From positions 1,984,001 to 2,048,000 of the forward strand of contig NZ_CP026167.1 of the NCBI RefSeq assembly GCF_002902985.1: DNA of 64,000 nt, given 5' to 3'. The position numbers and the translations under genes were made by a program. Below, piece after piece: positions 1 through 9,955 of the stretch (within the stretch, counting starts at the first letter, position 1; each line of letters starts with the position of its first letter). The stretch comes from Leclercia sp. LSNIH1. GTDB taxonomy: Bacteria > Pseudomonadota > Gammaproteobacteria > Enterobacterales > Enterobacteriaceae. The notes beneath the pieces were generated by a model. It was not told where the DNA came from, made no database searches, and was given only the letters and a program-made list of their open reading frames with translations.

Positions 1-1
1 T

Positions 2-262
2 CTGATGCTGGTGGTGTTCGGTCTGATCTTCTATTTCATGATCCTGCGTCCACAGCAGAAGCGCACCAAAGAGCACAAAAAGCTGATGGACTCCATCGCG
101 AAAGGCGATGAAGTTCTGACTAACGGTGGTCTGGTAGGTCGCGTAAGCAAAGTCGCTGATAACGGCTATATCGTTATCGCACTGAACGATACCACTGAAG
201 TGGTTATCAAACGTGACTTCGTTGCTGCCGTTCTGCCGAAAGGCACCATGAAGGCGCTGTAA
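2..262 (+). CDS. yajC: YajC, SecDF-associated membrane protein (5' end missing)
   Basis: Partial gene: the frame is open from base 2 and already inside the single transmembrane segment (LVVFGLIFYFMIL), so about 24 N-terminal codons lie outside the window. The remaining cytoplasmic part, with the RPQQKRTKEHKKL basic stretch and the C-terminal AVLPKGTMKAL, matches remembered E. coli YajC (110 residues). YajC is a small inner-membrane protein that copurifies with SecD and SecF and the SecYEG translocon; it is not essential. The gene stands 25 bases before secD, as in the E. coli yajC-secD-secF operon. The internal ATG at base 5 is not the real start. Confidence 0.95.
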   Translation: MMLVVFGLIFYFMILRPQQKRTKEHKKLMDSIAKGDEVLTNGGLVGRVSKVADNGYIVIALNDTTEVVIKRDFVAAVLPKGTMKAL

Positions 263-287
263 TTAACTTTTCCCAAAGGGAACTGCC

Positions 288-2135
288 GTGTTAAACCGTT
301 ATCCTTTGTGGAAGTACGTCATGCTGGTCGTCGTCATTGTCGTCGGCCTGCTGTATGCGCTTCCCAACCTGTATGGTGAGGATCCGGCTGTTCAAATCAC
401 TGGCGCGCGCGGTGTCGCCGCCAGTGAGCAAACGCTGATCCAGGTCCAGAAAACTTTACAAGAAGAAAAAATTACCGCTAAGTCTGTGGCACTGGAAGAG
501 GGCGCAATTCTTGCTCGCTTCGACTCCACCGACACGCAGCTCCGCGCTCGTGAAGCGCTGATGGGCGTGATGGGTGATAAATATGTCGTGGCGTTGAACC
601 TTGCTCCTGCAACTCCGCGTTGGTTAGCTGCTATCAACGCTGAGCCGATGAAACTCGGTCTCGACCTGCGTGGCGGCGTTCACTTCCTGATGGAAGTGGA
701 TATGGAAACCGCACTCGGAAAACTTCAGGAACAAAACATTGATAGCCTGCGTAGCGATCTGCGCGATAAAGGCATCCCTTACACCACCGTGCGTAAGGAA
801 GATAAATACGGGATGAGCATCACGTTTCGTGACAGCAACGCCCGCGACCAGGCGATGGATTATCTGACCCAGCGTCACCGCGATCTGGTGCTCTCTTCTC
901 AGGGCAGCAACCAGTTGCGTGCGGTCATGACCGATGAACGTCTGAAAGAAGCGCGTGAATACGCGGTGCAGCAGAACATCAACATCCTGCGTAACCGTGT
1001 AAACCAGCTCGGCGTGGCTGAACCGCTGGTACAGCGTCAGGGTGCTGACCGTATCGTGGTTGAACTGCCGGGTATCCAGGATACCGCCCGTGCCAAAGAG
1101 ATTCTCGGCGCAACCGCGACCCTGGAATTCCGTCTGGTGAACACCAACGTCGATCAGTCTGCTGTCGCATCTGGCCGCGTTCCGGGCGACTCTGAAGTGA
1201 AACAGACCCGTGAAGGTCAGCCGGTTGTGATGTACAAGCGTGTGATCCTGACCGGTGACCACATCACTGACTCCACCTCCAGCCAGGATGAGTACAACCA
1301 GCCGCAGGTTAACATCTCGCTTGATAGCGCAGGCGGTAACATCATGTCTAACTTCACTAAGGACAATATCGGTAAACCGATGGCGACCCTGTTCGTGGAG
1401 TACAAAGACAGCGGTAAAAAAGATGCCAACGGTCGTGCGGTTCTGGTGAAAGAGGAAGAGGTGATTAACATCGCCAATATCCAGTCTCGCCTGGGTAACA
1501 GCTTCCGTATCACCGGTATCAACAACCCGAACGAAGCCCGTCAGCTGTCGCTGCTGCTGCGTGCCGGTGCGCTGATTGCGCCAATTCAGATTGTTGAAGA
1601 GCGTACCATCGGTCCAACGCTGGGTATGCAGAACATCCAGCAGGGTCTGGAAGCGTGTCTGGCGGGTCTGGCGATCTCCATCATCTTCATGGTCTTCTTC
1701 TACAAGAAGTTTGGTCTGATTGCGACCTCTGCGCTGATTGCAAACCTGGTGCTGATTGTCGGCATTATGTCCCTGCTGCCGGGGGCAACGCTGACCATGC
1801 CAGGGATTGCAGGTATCGTCTTAACCCTTGCGGTGGCGGTTGACGCCAACGTACTGATAAATGAACGTATCAAAGAAGAGCTGAGTAACGGTCGCTCCAT
1901 CCAACAGGCGATCGACGAAGGCTACCGGGGCGCGTTCAGCTCCATCTTCGATGCGAACGTAACAACACTGATTAAGGTTCTTATCCTGTATGCAGTGGGT
2001 ACCGGCGCGATCAAGGGCTTTGCTATCACCACCGGTATTGGTGTGGCGACGTCAATGTTTACCGCTATTGTCGGCACCCGTGCCATCGTGAACCTGCTGT
2101 ACGGCGGCAAGCGCGTTAAAAAGCTGTCTATCTGA
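288..2135 (+). CDS. secD: SecD, protein translocase accessory subunit
   Basis: Inner-membrane subunit that, with SecF, uses the proton-motive force to help SecYEG/SecA complete export across the membrane. It has 615 residues, the E. coli length. Visible parts are an N-terminal membrane segment (about residues 9-27), the conserved LGLDLRGG motif at 123-130 opening the large periplasmic domain, and a C-terminal RND-like membrane block (about 445-610) with hydrophobic helices and the [17 protein letters not shown] element. The start is GTG at 288, the same as in E. coli, with an AAAGGGAA ribosome site upstream. secF follows after 10 bases, so the two are cotranscribed and made together. Confidence 0.98.
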   Translation: MLNRYPLWKYVMLVVVIVVGLLYALPNLYGEDPAVQITGARGVAASEQTLIQVQKTLQEEKITAKSVALEEGAILARFDSTDTQLRAREALMGVMGDKYVVALNLAPATPRWLAAINAEPMKLGLDLRGGVHFLMEVDMETALGKLQEQNIDSLRSDLRDKGIPYTTVRKEDKYGMSITFRDSNARDQAMDYLTQRHRDLVLSSQGSNQLRAVMTDERLKEAREYAVQQNINILRNRVNQLGVAEPLVQRQGADRIVVELPGIQDTARAKEILGATATLEFRLVNTNVDQSAVASGRVPGDSEVKQTREGQPVVMYKRVILTGDHITDSTSSQDEYNQPQVNISLDSAGGNIMSNFTKDNIGKPMATLFVEYKDSGKKDANGRAVLVKEEEVINIANIQSRLGNSFRITGINNPNEARQLSLLLRAGALIAPIQIVEERTIGPTLGMQNIQQGLEACLAGLAISIIFMVFFYKKFGLIATSALIANLVLIVGIMSLLPGATLTMPGIAGIVLTLAVAVDANVLINERIKEELSNGRSIQQAIDEGYRGAFSSIFDANVTTLIKVLILYAVGTGAIKGFAITTGIGVATSMFTAIVGTRAIVNLLYGGKRVKKLSI

Positions 2136-2145
2136 GGAGTGCGTT

Positions 2146-3117
2146 GTGGCACAGGAATATACTGTTGAACAATTGAACTACGGCCGTAAAGTCTGGGACT
2201 TTATGCGCTGGGACTACTGGGCCTTTGGCATTTCGGGTCTGCTGTTGGTTCTGTCTGTCGCCATCATGGGCGTAAAAGGCTTTAACTGGGGGCTCGATTT
2301 CACCGGTGGTACGGTGATTGAAATCACCCTGGAAAAACCGGTCGATATGGACCAGATGCGCGAGTCGCTGCAGAAGGCGGGCTTTGAAGAGCCGCTGCTG
2401 CAGAACTTCGGCAGCAGCCGTGACATCATGGTGCGCATGCCGCCAGTGAAGGATGCCAACGGCAGCCAGGAGCTGGGCAGCAAAGTCGTACAGGTGATTA
2501 ACGAATCGACCAGCCAGAATGCGACGGTAAAACGTATTGAATTCGTTGGCCCAAGCGTAGGCGCGGATCTGGCTCAGACCGGTGCGATGGCGCTGCTGGT
2601 GGCGCTGCTCTGTATCCTGACGTATGTCGGTTTCCGCTTCGAATGGCGTCTGGCTGCCGGGGTGGTTATCGCCCTGGCGCACGACGTGGTGATCACCATG
2701 GGCGTTCTGTCGCTGTTCCATATCGAGATTGACCTGACCATTGTGGCCTCGTTGATGTCGGTTATTGGCTACTCGCTGAACGACAGTATCGTGGTATCGG
2801 ACCGTATCCGTGAAAACTTCCGTAAGATCCGTCGCGGTACGCCGTACGAAATCTTTAACGTGTCGTTGACCCAGACGCTGCACCGTACCTTGATCACCTC
2901 CGGGACCACCCTGATGGTGATCCTGATGCTCTATCTCTTCGGCGGTCCGATTCTGGAAGGCTTCTCGCTGACCATGCTGATCGGTGTCTCCATTGGTACA
3001 GCATCTTCTATCTACGTGGCGTCCGCGCTGGCGCTGAAGCTGGGTATGAAGCGCGAGCACCTGCTCCAGCAGAAGGTTGAGAAAGAAGGGGCGGATCAGC
3101 CATCTATTCTGCCGTAA
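2146..3117 (+). CDS. secF: SecF, protein translocase accessory subunit
   Basis: Partner of SecD in the SecDF-YajC complex. It has 323 residues as in E. coli, with an N-terminal membrane helix, the [13 protein letters not shown] motif (about residues 47-59), a periplasmic domain, and five further membrane helices including the [22 protein letters not shown] region shared with SecD. The start is GTG at 2146 behind a GAGGAG ribosome site that overlaps the end of secD. A strong hairpin with a T-run follows and ends the operon. Confidence 0.98.
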   Translation: MAQEYTVEQLNYGRKVWDFMRWDYWAFGISGLLLVLSVAIMGVKGFNWGLDFTGGTVIEITLEKPVDMDQMRESLQKAGFEEPLLQNFGSSRDIMVRMPPVKDANGSQELGSKVVQVINESTSQNATVKRIEFVGPSVGADLAQTGAMALLVALLCILTYVGFRFEWRLAAGVVIALAHDVVITMGVLSLFHIEIDLTIVASLMSVIGYSLNDSIVVSDRIRENFRKIRRGTPYEIFNVSLTQTLHRTLITSGTTLMVILMLYLFGGPILEGFSLTMLIGVSIGTASSIYVASALALKLGMKREHLLQQKVEKEGADQPSILP

Positions 3118-3139
3118 GGCCACGTTTATCGTGTTATCA

Positions 3140-3172
3140 AAATCCCGGTCTGTTGACCGGGATTTTTTTTTG
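3140..3172 (+). terminator. Rho-independent terminator of yajC-secDF
   Basis: The stem AATCCCGGTC / GACCGGGATT with a TGTT loop is followed by nine T residues. It lies 23 bases after the secF stop codon. Confidence 0.92.
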
Positions 3173-3260
3173 CCTGTTCCTGACAAACACTCCTGACAGT
3201 ATGCTGTCAGGAGACCTGTCGTAGACTCCTTCTGAACCCAAACAAGAGTCAGGAGGATGT

Positions 3261-3626
3261 ATGAAAAGTGTGATTAACTGGTTTGAAATTCCGGTCGCAG
3301 ATATGGATCGCGCCATCAAATTTTATGAGCCGGTAATGCAGGTTTCACTGAGGCGCGAGAAAATGGACTGCGCCGAGCTGGCGGTATTCCCGCATGAGGA
3401 CCCGGCTACCGGTGGCGCGCTGGCAAAATTTGAGGGGATTATTCCCTCGGTGCAGGGAGCCATTATCTATCTGCATACTGACAATCTGACGGCCACGCTT
3501 GACCGCGTTGCCTCTGCCGGTGGCGAGTGCGTATTTGGCCCGCTGGCGTTGCCGCGCGGTATTGGTACTATTGCGTTATTTACCGACAGCGAAGGTAATC
3601 GCGTCGGCCTTCATCAACCTGCCTGA
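3261..3626 (+). CDS. VOC-family (glyoxalase/bleomycin-resistance fold) protein
   Basis: A 121-residue protein with the vicinal-oxygen-chelate pattern: an N-terminal VINWFEIPVADMDRAIKFYE module (beta strand plus 'D-x-x-R-A-x-x-F-Y' helix) and a C-terminal half ending in FTDSEGNRVGLHQ, typical of small PhnB/glyoxalase-like proteins. The substrate cannot be read from sequence. A strong ribosome site (CAGGAGG) precedes the ATG. It is followed after 14 bases by a WYL-type regulator on the same strand, so the two probably form one unit with the regulator controlling it. E. coli carries yajD at this place, so the pair looks like a local replacement or insertion. Family call is secure, function open. 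Confidence 0.85.
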   Translation: MKSVINWFEIPVADMDRAIKFYEPVMQVSLRREKMDCAELAVFPHEDPATGGALAKFEGIIPSVQGAIIYLHTDNLTATLDRVASAGGECVFGPLALPRGIGTIALFTDSEGNRVGLHQPA

Positions 3627-3640
3627 GAGCGTAAGAGAAA

Positions 3641-4321
3641 ATGACCCGACGCGCTGACCGTTTGTTTCAGATTGTGCAGATCCTGCGGGGAAGACGTCTG
3701 ACAACGGCAGCGCATCTGGCGGAAAGAGTGGGCGTCTCTGAACGCACGGTCTACCGTGATATCCGCGACCTGTCGCTTTCCGGCGTGCCGGTGGAAGGCG
3801 AAGCGGGGAGCGGTTACCGGCTGATGTCGGGTTTTGACCTGCCACCGCTGATGCTCACCAACAAGGAGTCGGAGGCGCTGATGGTGGCGATCCGCCTGCT
3901 CAAAACCTGGGGCGGGGAGTCGCTGTCGCGCGAACTGGAGTCGGCCCATGAGAAAGTGCTGGCGATCCTGCCGGAAGAGAGCCGTCGCAAGGCAGAGCAG
4001 ACGCGGATCTACGCCCCGGATATTGCCATGCAGCACCACTCCCGCAGCGGGTTTGATCTTATTCATCAGGCGATATCCAGCCAGCGGGTGCTGGCGCTGC
4101 ATTATCGTGATGAAGCCGGGCAGCTCTCTTCTCGCGAAGTGCAGCCGCTGGGGTTGTTCTTCTGGGGAGAGCACTGGTTGCTGGCGGCGTGGTGCGAGCG
4201 ACGTGATGACTATCGTTGCTTCCGGCTCGACAGGTGTCTGAATATCACCATGACGGAGAGACGCTTTAGCGAAAGCGCGAACAGGTCGCTGGCCGATTTT
4301 TTACGGAAGGTGAAGCAATAA
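3641..4321 (+). CDS. YafY/DeoR-type HTH regulator with WYL domain
   Basis: A 226-residue one-component regulator. Residues 1-58 form a winged helix-turn-helix (TTAAHLAERVGVSERTVYRDI, here split as TTAAHLAERVG then VSERTVYRDI), followed by the GSGYRLMSGFDLPPLML linker common to this family. Residues about 136-215 form a WYL domain (VLALHYRDEAG, REVQPLGLFFWGEHWLLAAWC), a small-ligand or nucleic-acid sensing module. The gene sits 14 bases after the VOC gene and is followed by a terminator hairpin. The likely role is local control of the VOC gene; this is inferred from adjacency only. Confidence 0.87.
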   Translation: MTRRADRLFQIVQILRGRRLTTAAHLAERVGVSERTVYRDIRDLSLSGVPVEGEAGSGYRLMSGFDLPPLMLTNKESEALMVAIRLLKTWGGESLSRELESAHEKVLAILPEESRRKAEQTRIYAPDIAMQHHSRSGFDLIHQAISSQRVLALHYRDEAGQLSSREVQPLGLFFWGEHWLLAAWCERRDDYRCFRLDRCLNITMTERRFSESANRSLADFLRKVKQ

Positions 4322-4349
4322 AAAAGCCAGCTTTTAAGCAGGCTTTTTT
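4320..4349 (+). terminator. Terminator after the WYL regulator
   Basis: The stem AAAAAGCC / GGCTTTTTT directly follows the stop codon and ends in a T-run. It reads as a terminator in both directions and separates this unit from tsx, which converges on it. Confidence 0.75.
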
Positions 4350-4435
4350 GCCGGGTGGCGGCTGCGCCTTACCCGGCCTACGGTTTGTGCCGTTAACATG
4401 TTTTGTAGGCCGGGTAAGCGAAGCGCCACCCGGCA
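4350..4435. repeat. REP pair (BIME-like palindromes)
   Basis: Two inverted REP units face each other: GCCGGGTGGCGGCTGCGCC...ACCCGGCCTA at 4350-4380 and TGTAGGCCGGGTAAGCG...CCACCCGGC at 4402-4435. The same GCCGGGTGGCG / TACCCGGCC palindrome recurs at 9911, 15675 and 48601. It lies between the convergent WYL regulator and tsx. Confidence 0.85.
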
Positions 4436-4444
4436 CAAATCATC

Positions 4445-5329
4445 TTAGAAATTGTAACCCACAACCAGGTAACCACCCCAGCCGGTAGAACGAACGCTGA
4501 AGTCACCGTCGCCGAAGTTCAGGCTTGCGTCGTCGTTCCACTGACCACCGTTGTGCCAGTAACGGGCAACAACAGAGTAGTGCCAGTGATCGTAGTTCAG
4601 CGCCAGGATGTGGCTGGAGGCGATAGAGTCGTTGGTGCGCGCCTTCTTCCCGTTCAGGTCACGGAAATCGTTGTCGCCCAGATCAGAACCCCAGTCAAAG
4701 TTGGTGAAGCCGATATAGCTCAGGTTACCGCCCCACAGCTGGGTGATTGGCACGAAGTATTTCACTTTGAAACGGTAGCCATCCCACTCGTTTTCGTTCG
4801 CTGCGCCGTAGTTCTGCCACTGATATTTGGCATAGACGTTCATGGAGAGGCTCATGGGCAGACCGGTGTCGATGTCAGTACCCAGACCCATGTACCAGGT
4901 GCTCTGACGGCCAGACTTGTTGCGACCCATGTCGTAGATGTAGTTGTTCGCGAAGTACCACTCTTTGAACGGACCAAACGCCAGGCTGGTGCCGGTCAGC
5001 TTGTCGATGGAGAAGCGCGGTTCGATCTCCATGAACAGTGGGGAACCGTGGTTCCAGATACCTTTTGCATCCGTGTTACCACCGAAGAATACCGGCGCAT
5101 CCATGTAACCATAGAAATCAAACCACTCTTTCTTGGCAAACGCTTCGTATTCCAGGTAAGTATCGTTGCGGATCTGCGGTCCAAAACGGGTGTGATAGCT
5201 GCCGACGACGTTAACGCTCTGGTGCCACCAGTCGGAGACGTACTCTGGTTTATCGTTTTCCGCTGCCTGCACAGAGAACGTAGAAGAGAGCGCCAGGAGT
5301 GCACCGGCTGCGAGTAATGTTTTTTTCAT
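4445..5329 (-). CDS. tsx: Tsx, nucleoside-specific outer-membrane channel
   Basis: Outer-membrane beta-barrel that lets nucleosides and deoxynucleosides diffuse into the periplasm; in E. coli it is also the receptor for phage T6 and colicin K. The protein has 294 residues with a clear Sec signal peptide (cleavage after SVQA, about residue 22), alternating amphipathic strands rich in Tyr, Trp and Phe, and the C-terminal phenylalanine (VGYNF) used by the BAM machinery. The position upstream of yajI and nrdR matches E. coli. The upstream gap holds CytR-like octamers. High confidence in identity. Confidence 0.97.
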   Translation of the reverse strand: MKKTLLAAGALLALSSTFSVQAAENDKPEYVSDWWHQSVNVVGSYHTRFGPQIRNDTYLEYEAFAKKEWFDFYGYMDAPVFFGGNTDAKGIWNHGSPLFMEIEPRFSIDKLTGTSLAFGPFKEWYFANNYIYDMGRNKSGRQSTWYMGLGTDIDTGLPMSLSMNVYAKYQWQNYGAANENEWDGYRFKVKYFVPITQLWGGNLSYIGFTNFDWGSDLGDNDFRDLNGKKARTNDSIASSHILALNYDHWHYSVVARYWHNGGQWNDDASLNFGDGDFSVRSTGWGGYLVVGYNF

Positions 5330-5476
5330 AATAATGCCACTGATTTGAAATCCCTTGCGGGCGTGAAAAAGGCGCGAATTGCGTTTCTAAATATTTCGTG
5401 TTTCTGGGGGCCTATTATAGGAATCCTTGCTCACAAAAATATGTGTTGTTTCACAGATCTCTCACATACGTAATCG

Positions 5477-5496
5477 ATTGCGTTCACGTTTGCGTA
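5477..5496 (-). promoter_or_regulatory. Possible CytR-like octamer pair upstream of tsx
   Basis: Two direct repeats resembling the CytR half-site GTTGCATT are seen on the + strand: ATTGCGTT (5477-5484) and TTTGCGTA (5489-5496). E. coli tsx is controlled by CytR with CRP, which makes the match plausible. The assignment rests on resemblance only. Confidence 0.35.
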
Positions 5497-5590
5497 TTTT
5501 TAACGGAGCGGATTGTAATAGCAAACATTTCTGTTGCCAATGTTTGTAACCAAAGAAGGGAGCGGAACGTGAACACGTTCCGCAGGGGGA

Positions 5591-6130
5591 TTATTGCGCG
5601 ACGGGCTGAATATCGTGGATGCGGATAAAGCCGAGCTGATCGGGCGTCATGCCGTTTAGCTGCAGCGGGATGTCAACATCGCTGGGTGCCAGCACACTGG
5701 CCGGAGCATTAATGAGCTGGGTCTGAACGTTCAGCTCCTGGAAGCTGTCGGTCGTGCCCTGAATCTGGCCCCACTCTACGGTGGCGCTAAATGCCGGCAG
5801 CGGATCGTTGGATTCGCCCTGGATGCGCAGCGTGGCCCGGGTGCCATCGGCATTAGGCGCAACATTCATCAGCGACATACGCAGCGTGCCGATCTGGCTG
5901 TTCAGCCGGGCAGGGGTGTTTGACCCTGGCAGCAGATAGACGCCGCTGGTCGATTTGGCGTTCAGCGCATTCTGCTGGGTGATTTTGACGGTTTCCTGGT
6001 TCAGCTTGTTCATGGTTGTGTTCAGCGAACTGATGCTCTGGTTCATCTGACGAACTTCGCTTTGCTGCGCGCAGGCGCTAAGGCTAAAGAGGCTTCCCAC
6101 CAGCAGGATCCTCAGGTAACGTCTTGTCAT
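5591..6130 (-). CDS. yajI: YajI, predicted lipoprotein (DUF3251)
   Basis: A 179-residue lipoprotein of unknown role, the E. coli YajI length. The start at 6130 was chosen because it puts the signal peptide MTRRYLRILLVGSLFSLSAC in place, with a lipobox (LSAC) and a lipidated cysteine at residue 20; the frame is open 15 codons further upstream, but that would bury the signal. After the cysteine comes a helical stretch rich in Gln, Asn and Ser (SSLNTTMNKLNQETV), then a beta-rich domain. It lies between tsx and nrdR as in E. coli. Confidence 0.9.
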   Translation of the reverse strand: MTRRYLRILLVGSLFSLSACAQQSEVRQMNQSISSLNTTMNKLNQETVKITQQNALNAKSTSGVYLLPGSNTPARLNSQIGTLRMSLMNVAPNADGTRATLRIQGESNDPLPAFSATVEWGQIQGTTDSFQELNVQTQLINAPASVLAPSDVDIPLQLNGMTPDQLGFIRIHDIQPVAQ

Positions 6131-6271
6131 GGCAATTATTTCCCTGAAATATCGGATTCTGCTAAGGGTAGTCAACGACGCAGGCGTTCGTATAGATCCT
6201 TTATCTCAAAAACGCTCCTTCTTTGTTGTGGAGCCAGTTCGGGGTAAAATAGAGTTCAGTTAACCCGATAG

Positions 6272-6733
<462 letters not shown>

Positions 6734-6737
6734 GCCC

Positions 6738-7841
6738 ATGCTGGATGAGATTTACATGGCGCGAGCGCTCAAGCTGGCGCAACGCGGGCGTTTTACCACC
6801 CATCCCAATCCAAATGTCGGCTGCGTCATTGTGAAGGATGGCGAGATCGTCGGGGAGGGTTTTCACTACCGTGCCGGGGAGCCCCATGCCGAAGTGCATG
6901 CCCTGCGCATGGCCGGCGAGAAGGCGCGGGGCGCAACCGCCTACGTCACGCTGGAGCCTTGTAGCCATCATGGCCGAACCCCGCCCTGCTGCGATGCCCT
7001 GATTGCCGCTGGCGTTTCACGGGTTGTGGCGGCGATGCAGGACCCTAATCCGCAGGTAGCCGGGCGCGGTCTGTACCGCCTTCAGGAGGCTGGGATTGAG
7101 GTCAGTCACGGCCTGATGATGAGTGAAGCCGAACGCCTGAATAAAGGTTTTCTCAAGCGGATGCGGACCGGTTTCCCTTACGTGCAGTTGAAACTTGGCG
7201 CGTCGCTGGATGGCCGCACGGCAATGGGCAGCGGTGAAAGCCAGTGGATCACCTCCCCACAGGCAAGGCGCGATGTGCAACGTCTGCGCGCGCAAAGCCA
7301 TGCTATTTTCACCACGCATGCCACCGTGCTGGCCGACGATCCTGCGCTGACCGTGCGCTGGGATGAGCTAAACGCGGATACTCAGGCACTCTACCCGCAA
7401 GAGAATTTACGCCAGCCGCTGCGGATTGTGGTCGACCGGCAGAATCTTGTTACCCCTGAGCACCGCATTGTGCAGCAGCCAGGCGAGACCTGGTTTGCCC
7501 GCACCCAGGAAGATGACCGCAGCTGGCCGGAAGGCGTGCGCACCATTCTGGTGCCGGAGCATAAAGGACATCTCGATTTAGTGGTGCTGATGATGCTGTT
7601 GGGCAAACAGCAGATCAACAGCATCTGGGTCGAAGCTGGCCCGACGCTCGCCGGGGCGCTGTTGCAGGCGGGGCTGGTGGATGAGCTGATCGTCTATCTT
7701 GCGCCTAAACTGTTAGGCAACGACGCGCGCGGCCTGTGCGCCTTGCCAGGGCTGGAAAAACTGGCGGATGCACCGGCATTTAGCTTCAGCGAAATACGTC
7801 CGGTTGGGCCGGATGTCTGTCTTCACCTGACCATCGCGTAA
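6738..7841 (+). CDS. ribD: RibD, bifunctional riboflavin deaminase/reductase
   Basis: Catalyses two successive steps of riboflavin synthesis: deamination of the pyrimidine intermediate and NADPH reduction of its ribosyl side chain. It has 367 residues. The N-terminal deaminase domain shows the zinc motif HAEVHAL and PCSHHGRTPPC (about residues 50-84); the C-terminal reductase domain begins near residue 145 (YVQLKLGASLDGRTAM). The ATG at 6738 gives MLDEIYMARALKLAQRG, the family N terminus; a longer frame open from 6648 overlaps nrdR and is not used. ribH follows, giving two linked steps of the pathway. Confidence 0.96.
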   Translation: MLDEIYMARALKLAQRGRFTTHPNPNVGCVIVKDGEIVGEGFHYRAGEPHAEVHALRMAGEKARGATAYVTLEPCSHHGRTPPCCDALIAAGVSRVVAAMQDPNPQVAGRGLYRLQEAGIEVSHGLMMSEAERLNKGFLKRMRTGFPYVQLKLGASLDGRTAMGSGESQWITSPQARRDVQRLRAQSHAIFTTHATVLADDPALTVRWDELNADTQALYPQENLRQPLRIVVDRQNLVTPEHRIVQQPGETWFARTQEDDRSWPEGVRTILVPEHKGHLDLVVLMMLLGKQQINSIWVEAGPTLAGALLQAGLVDELIVYLAPKLLGNDARGLCALPGLEKLADAPAFSFSEIRPVGPDVCLHLTIA

Positions 7842-7931
7842 GGCTTGCCTAAATAGGGAAGCAGTGCGCAAAATATTATGATAAAATCCGCCCCCCTGCG
7901 GGGCCACCAAATGAACCCGTTAAGGAAGAGT

Positions 7932-8402
7932 ATGAACATTATTGAAGCAGCCGTTGCTACCCCGGACGCTCGCGTCGCCATCACCATTGCGCGTTTCAAC
8001 AACTTCATCAATGACAGCCTGCTGGATGGCGCGATTGACGCCCTGAAACGTATCGGCCAGGTGAAAGACGAAAACATTACCGTTGTCTGGGTTCCGGGTG
8101 CTTACGAACTGCCACTGGCAGCGGGCGCACTGGCGAAAACCGGCAAATACGATGCGGTAATCGCACTGGGTACGGTGATTCGTGGCGGTACCGCGCACTT
8201 TGAATATGTTGCGGGTGGCGCAAGCAACGGTCTGGCGCACGTGGCGCAGGATGCAGAAATTCCTGTCGCGTTCGGCGTACTCACCACTGAAAGTATTGAA
8301 CAAGCCATCGAACGTGCTGGCACCAAAGCCGGTAACAAAGGTGCAGAAGCTGCACTGACCGCGCTTGAAATGATCAATGTATTGAAAGCCATCAAGGCCT
8401 GA
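7932..8402 (+). CDS. ribH: 6,7-dimethyl-8-ribityllumazine synthase
   Basis: Condenses the RibD product (after dephosphorylation) with dihydroxybutanone phosphate to give lumazine, the direct riboflavin precursor; it assembles as a 60-subunit shell in related bacteria. It has 156 residues, called RibE in E. coli nomenclature. The start at 7932 gives [17 protein letters not shown], the family N terminus, with AAGGAAG as ribosome site; an in-frame ATG at 7878 would add 18 unrelated residues. Motifs seen are [12 protein letters not shown] and [14 protein letters not shown], which line the substrate pocket. nusB starts 21 bases downstream. Confidence 0.96.
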   Translation: MNIIEAAVATPDARVAITIARFNNFINDSLLDGAIDALKRIGQVKDENITVVWVPGAYELPLAAGALAKTGKYDAVIALGTVIRGGTAHFEYVAGGASNGLAHVAQDAEIPVAFGVLTTESIEQAIERAGTKAGNKGAEAALTALEMINVLKAIKA

Positions 8403-8423
8403 TTTTTTTGTAAGGGGAATTCC

Positions 8424-8843
8424 GTGAAACCTGCTGCTCGTCGCCGCGCCCGTGAATGTGCCGTTCAGGCACTTTACTCCTGGCAGTTGTCCCAGAACGA
8501 CATCGCTGATGTTGAATACCAGTTCCTGGCGGAACAAGACGTCAAAGACGTTGACGTCGTGTACTTCCGTGAACTGCTGTCGGGAGTGGCGACTAATAGC
8601 GCGTATCTCGACGGTCTGATGAAGCCGTACCTCTCCCGTCTGCTCGAAGAGCTGGGTCAGGTTGAAAAAGCGGTGCTGCGTATCGCACTGTTTGAGTTGT
8701 CTAAACGTGACGATGTGCCTTACAAAGTGGCCATCAACGAAGCGATCGAACTGGCGAAAACCTTCGGTGCTGAAGACAGCCACAAATTTGTGAATGGCGT
8801 GCTGGACAAAGCTGCACCTGCGATCCGTCCCCGTAAAAAGTGA
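8424..8843 (+). CDS. nusB: NusB, transcription antitermination factor
   Basis: RNA-binding protein that with NusE (S10) recognises boxA and supports antitermination of rRNA operons. It has 139 residues as in E. coli, opening with the basic [19 protein letters not shown] boxA-binding patch. Start codon is GTG at 8424 behind TAAGGGGAAT. A terminator-like hairpin lies just after the stop, so thiL may be read from read-through or its own promoter. Confidence 0.97.
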   Translation: MKPAARRRARECAVQALYSWQLSQNDIADVEYQFLAEQDVKDVDVVYFRELLSGVATNSAYLDGLMKPYLSRLLEELGQVEKAVLRIALFELSKRDDVPYKVAINEAIELAKTFGAEDSHKFVNGVLDKAAPAIRPRKK

Positions 8844-8848
8844 TCCGC

Positions 8849-8898
8849 AAGCCGGAGTGTCGTACTGCCTTTGGGTGGTGCGGGCTCCGGTTTTTTTA
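8849..8898 (+). terminator. Terminator between nusB and thiL
   Basis: The arms AAGCCGGAG and CTCCGG enclose a long loop and are followed by seven T residues. The loop is unusually long, so termination may be partial, which would fit thiL being cotranscribed. Confidence 0.6.
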
Positions 8899-8921
8899 TT
8901 TTCTTTGCTGAGGCATAACGT

Positions 8922-9893
8922 ATGGCATGCGGCGAATTTTCCCTGATTGCCCGTTATTTTGACCGAGTCAGAAGCTCGCGTCGCGATGTGGAAACCGGCA
9001 TCGGCGACGACTGTGCACTTCTCAATATTCCCGAAAAACAGACGCTGGCGATCAGCACCGACACCCTGGTGTGCGGTAACCATTTCCTGCCGGATATTGA
9101 TCCTGCCGATCTGGCGTACAAAGCGCTGGCGGTAAACGTGAGCGATCTGGCGGCAATGGGGGCCGATCCCGCGTGGTTAACCCTGGCGCTGACCCTGCCA
9201 GAGGTCGATGAAAGCTGGCTCGAGGCCTTCAGCGATGCGCTGTTTGAGCAGCTTAACTACTACGATATGCAGCTGATCGGCGGCGACACGACTGCCGGGC
9301 CGCTGTCGATGACTCTGGCGATCCACGGTTACGTACCAGCAGGCCGCGCGCTGAAACGCGCTGGCGCGAAGCCGGGCGACTGGATTTATGTCACCGGTAC
9401 GCCGGGTGACAGCGCGGCCGGGCTGGCGATTTTGCAGAAGCGCCTGATGGTGGAAAACGCCGATGACGCGGCCTATTTCGTGCAGCGCCATCTGCGCCCG
9501 ACGCCGCGTATTCTGCACGGTCAGGCGCTGCGCGATCGCGCCAGTTCAGCTATCGATCTCTCCGATGGCCTGATCTCCGATCTCGGCCACATTCTGAAAG
9601 CCAGCGGCGTGGGCGCGCGGATCGACCTCGATCACTTCCCGCTCTCTGAGGCGATGCGCAGGCATGTGGAGCCAGAGCAGGCGCTGCGTTGGGCGCTCTC
9701 CGGCGGGGAAGATTACGAGCTGTGCTTTACCGTACCCGAGCTGAACCGCGGCACGCTGGATGTGGCGTTAGCCAATCTGGGGGCAGGGTTTACCTGTATC
9801 GGCCAGATTATGCCGGAGAGCGAAGGGCTGCAATTTGTGCAGAACGGCGAGCCGGTGACGCTCGACTGGAAAGGTTACGACCACTTCGCATAG
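8922..9893 (+). CDS. thiL: ThiL, thiamine-monophosphate kinase
   Basis: Phosphorylates thiamine monophosphate to the active cofactor thiamine diphosphate. It has 323 residues. Features are the N-terminal GIGDDCALL motif, the GDTT metal and phosphate site (about residues 122-125), and the [16 protein letters not shown] and [10 protein letters not shown] motifs of the PurM-like fold. E. coli ThiL ends two residues later and overlaps pgpA; here the reading frame stops right after KGYDHFA and pgpA is not present. A REP element follows, then the convergent yajO. Confidence 0.96.
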   Translation: MACGEFSLIARYFDRVRSSRRDVETGIGDDCALLNIPEKQTLAISTDTLVCGNHFLPDIDPADLAYKALAVNVSDLAAMGADPAWLTLALTLPEVDESWLEAFSDALFEQLNYYDMQLIGGDTTAGPLSMTLAIHGYVPAGRALKRAGAKPGDWIYVTGTPGDSAAGLAILQKRLMVENADDAAYFVQRHLRPTPRILHGQALRDRASSAIDLSDGLISDLGHILKASGVGARIDLDHFPLSEAMRRHVEPEQALRWALSGGEDYELCFTVPELNRGTLDVALANLGAGFTCIGQIMPESEGLQFVQNGEPVTLDWKGYDHFA

Positions 9894-9910
9894 TTCTGTG
9901 CGGCTTGTAT

Positions 9911-9942
9911 TGCCGGGTGGCGCTGCGCTTACCCGGCCTACA
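9911..9942. repeat. Single REP palindrome at the lost pgpA position
   Basis: TGCCGGGTGGCGCTGCGCTT followed by ACCCGGCCTA forms an imperfect hairpin of the same REP family as at 4350 and 48601. It fills the 62-base gap between thiL and yajO where E. coli has pgpA. Confidence 0.8.
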
Positions 9943-9955
9943 AATGCGTTCACAT

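Noticed and set aside
2128..3186. A 352-codon reverse-strand frame over secF
   Set aside because: Antisense to secF, rich in His, Gln and Arg as expected for a shadow frame; no ribosome site.
5442..5455. A CRP site upstream of tsx (TGTG...CACA)
   Set aside because: The half-sites are separated by six bases, not the eight needed in TGTG-N8-CACA.
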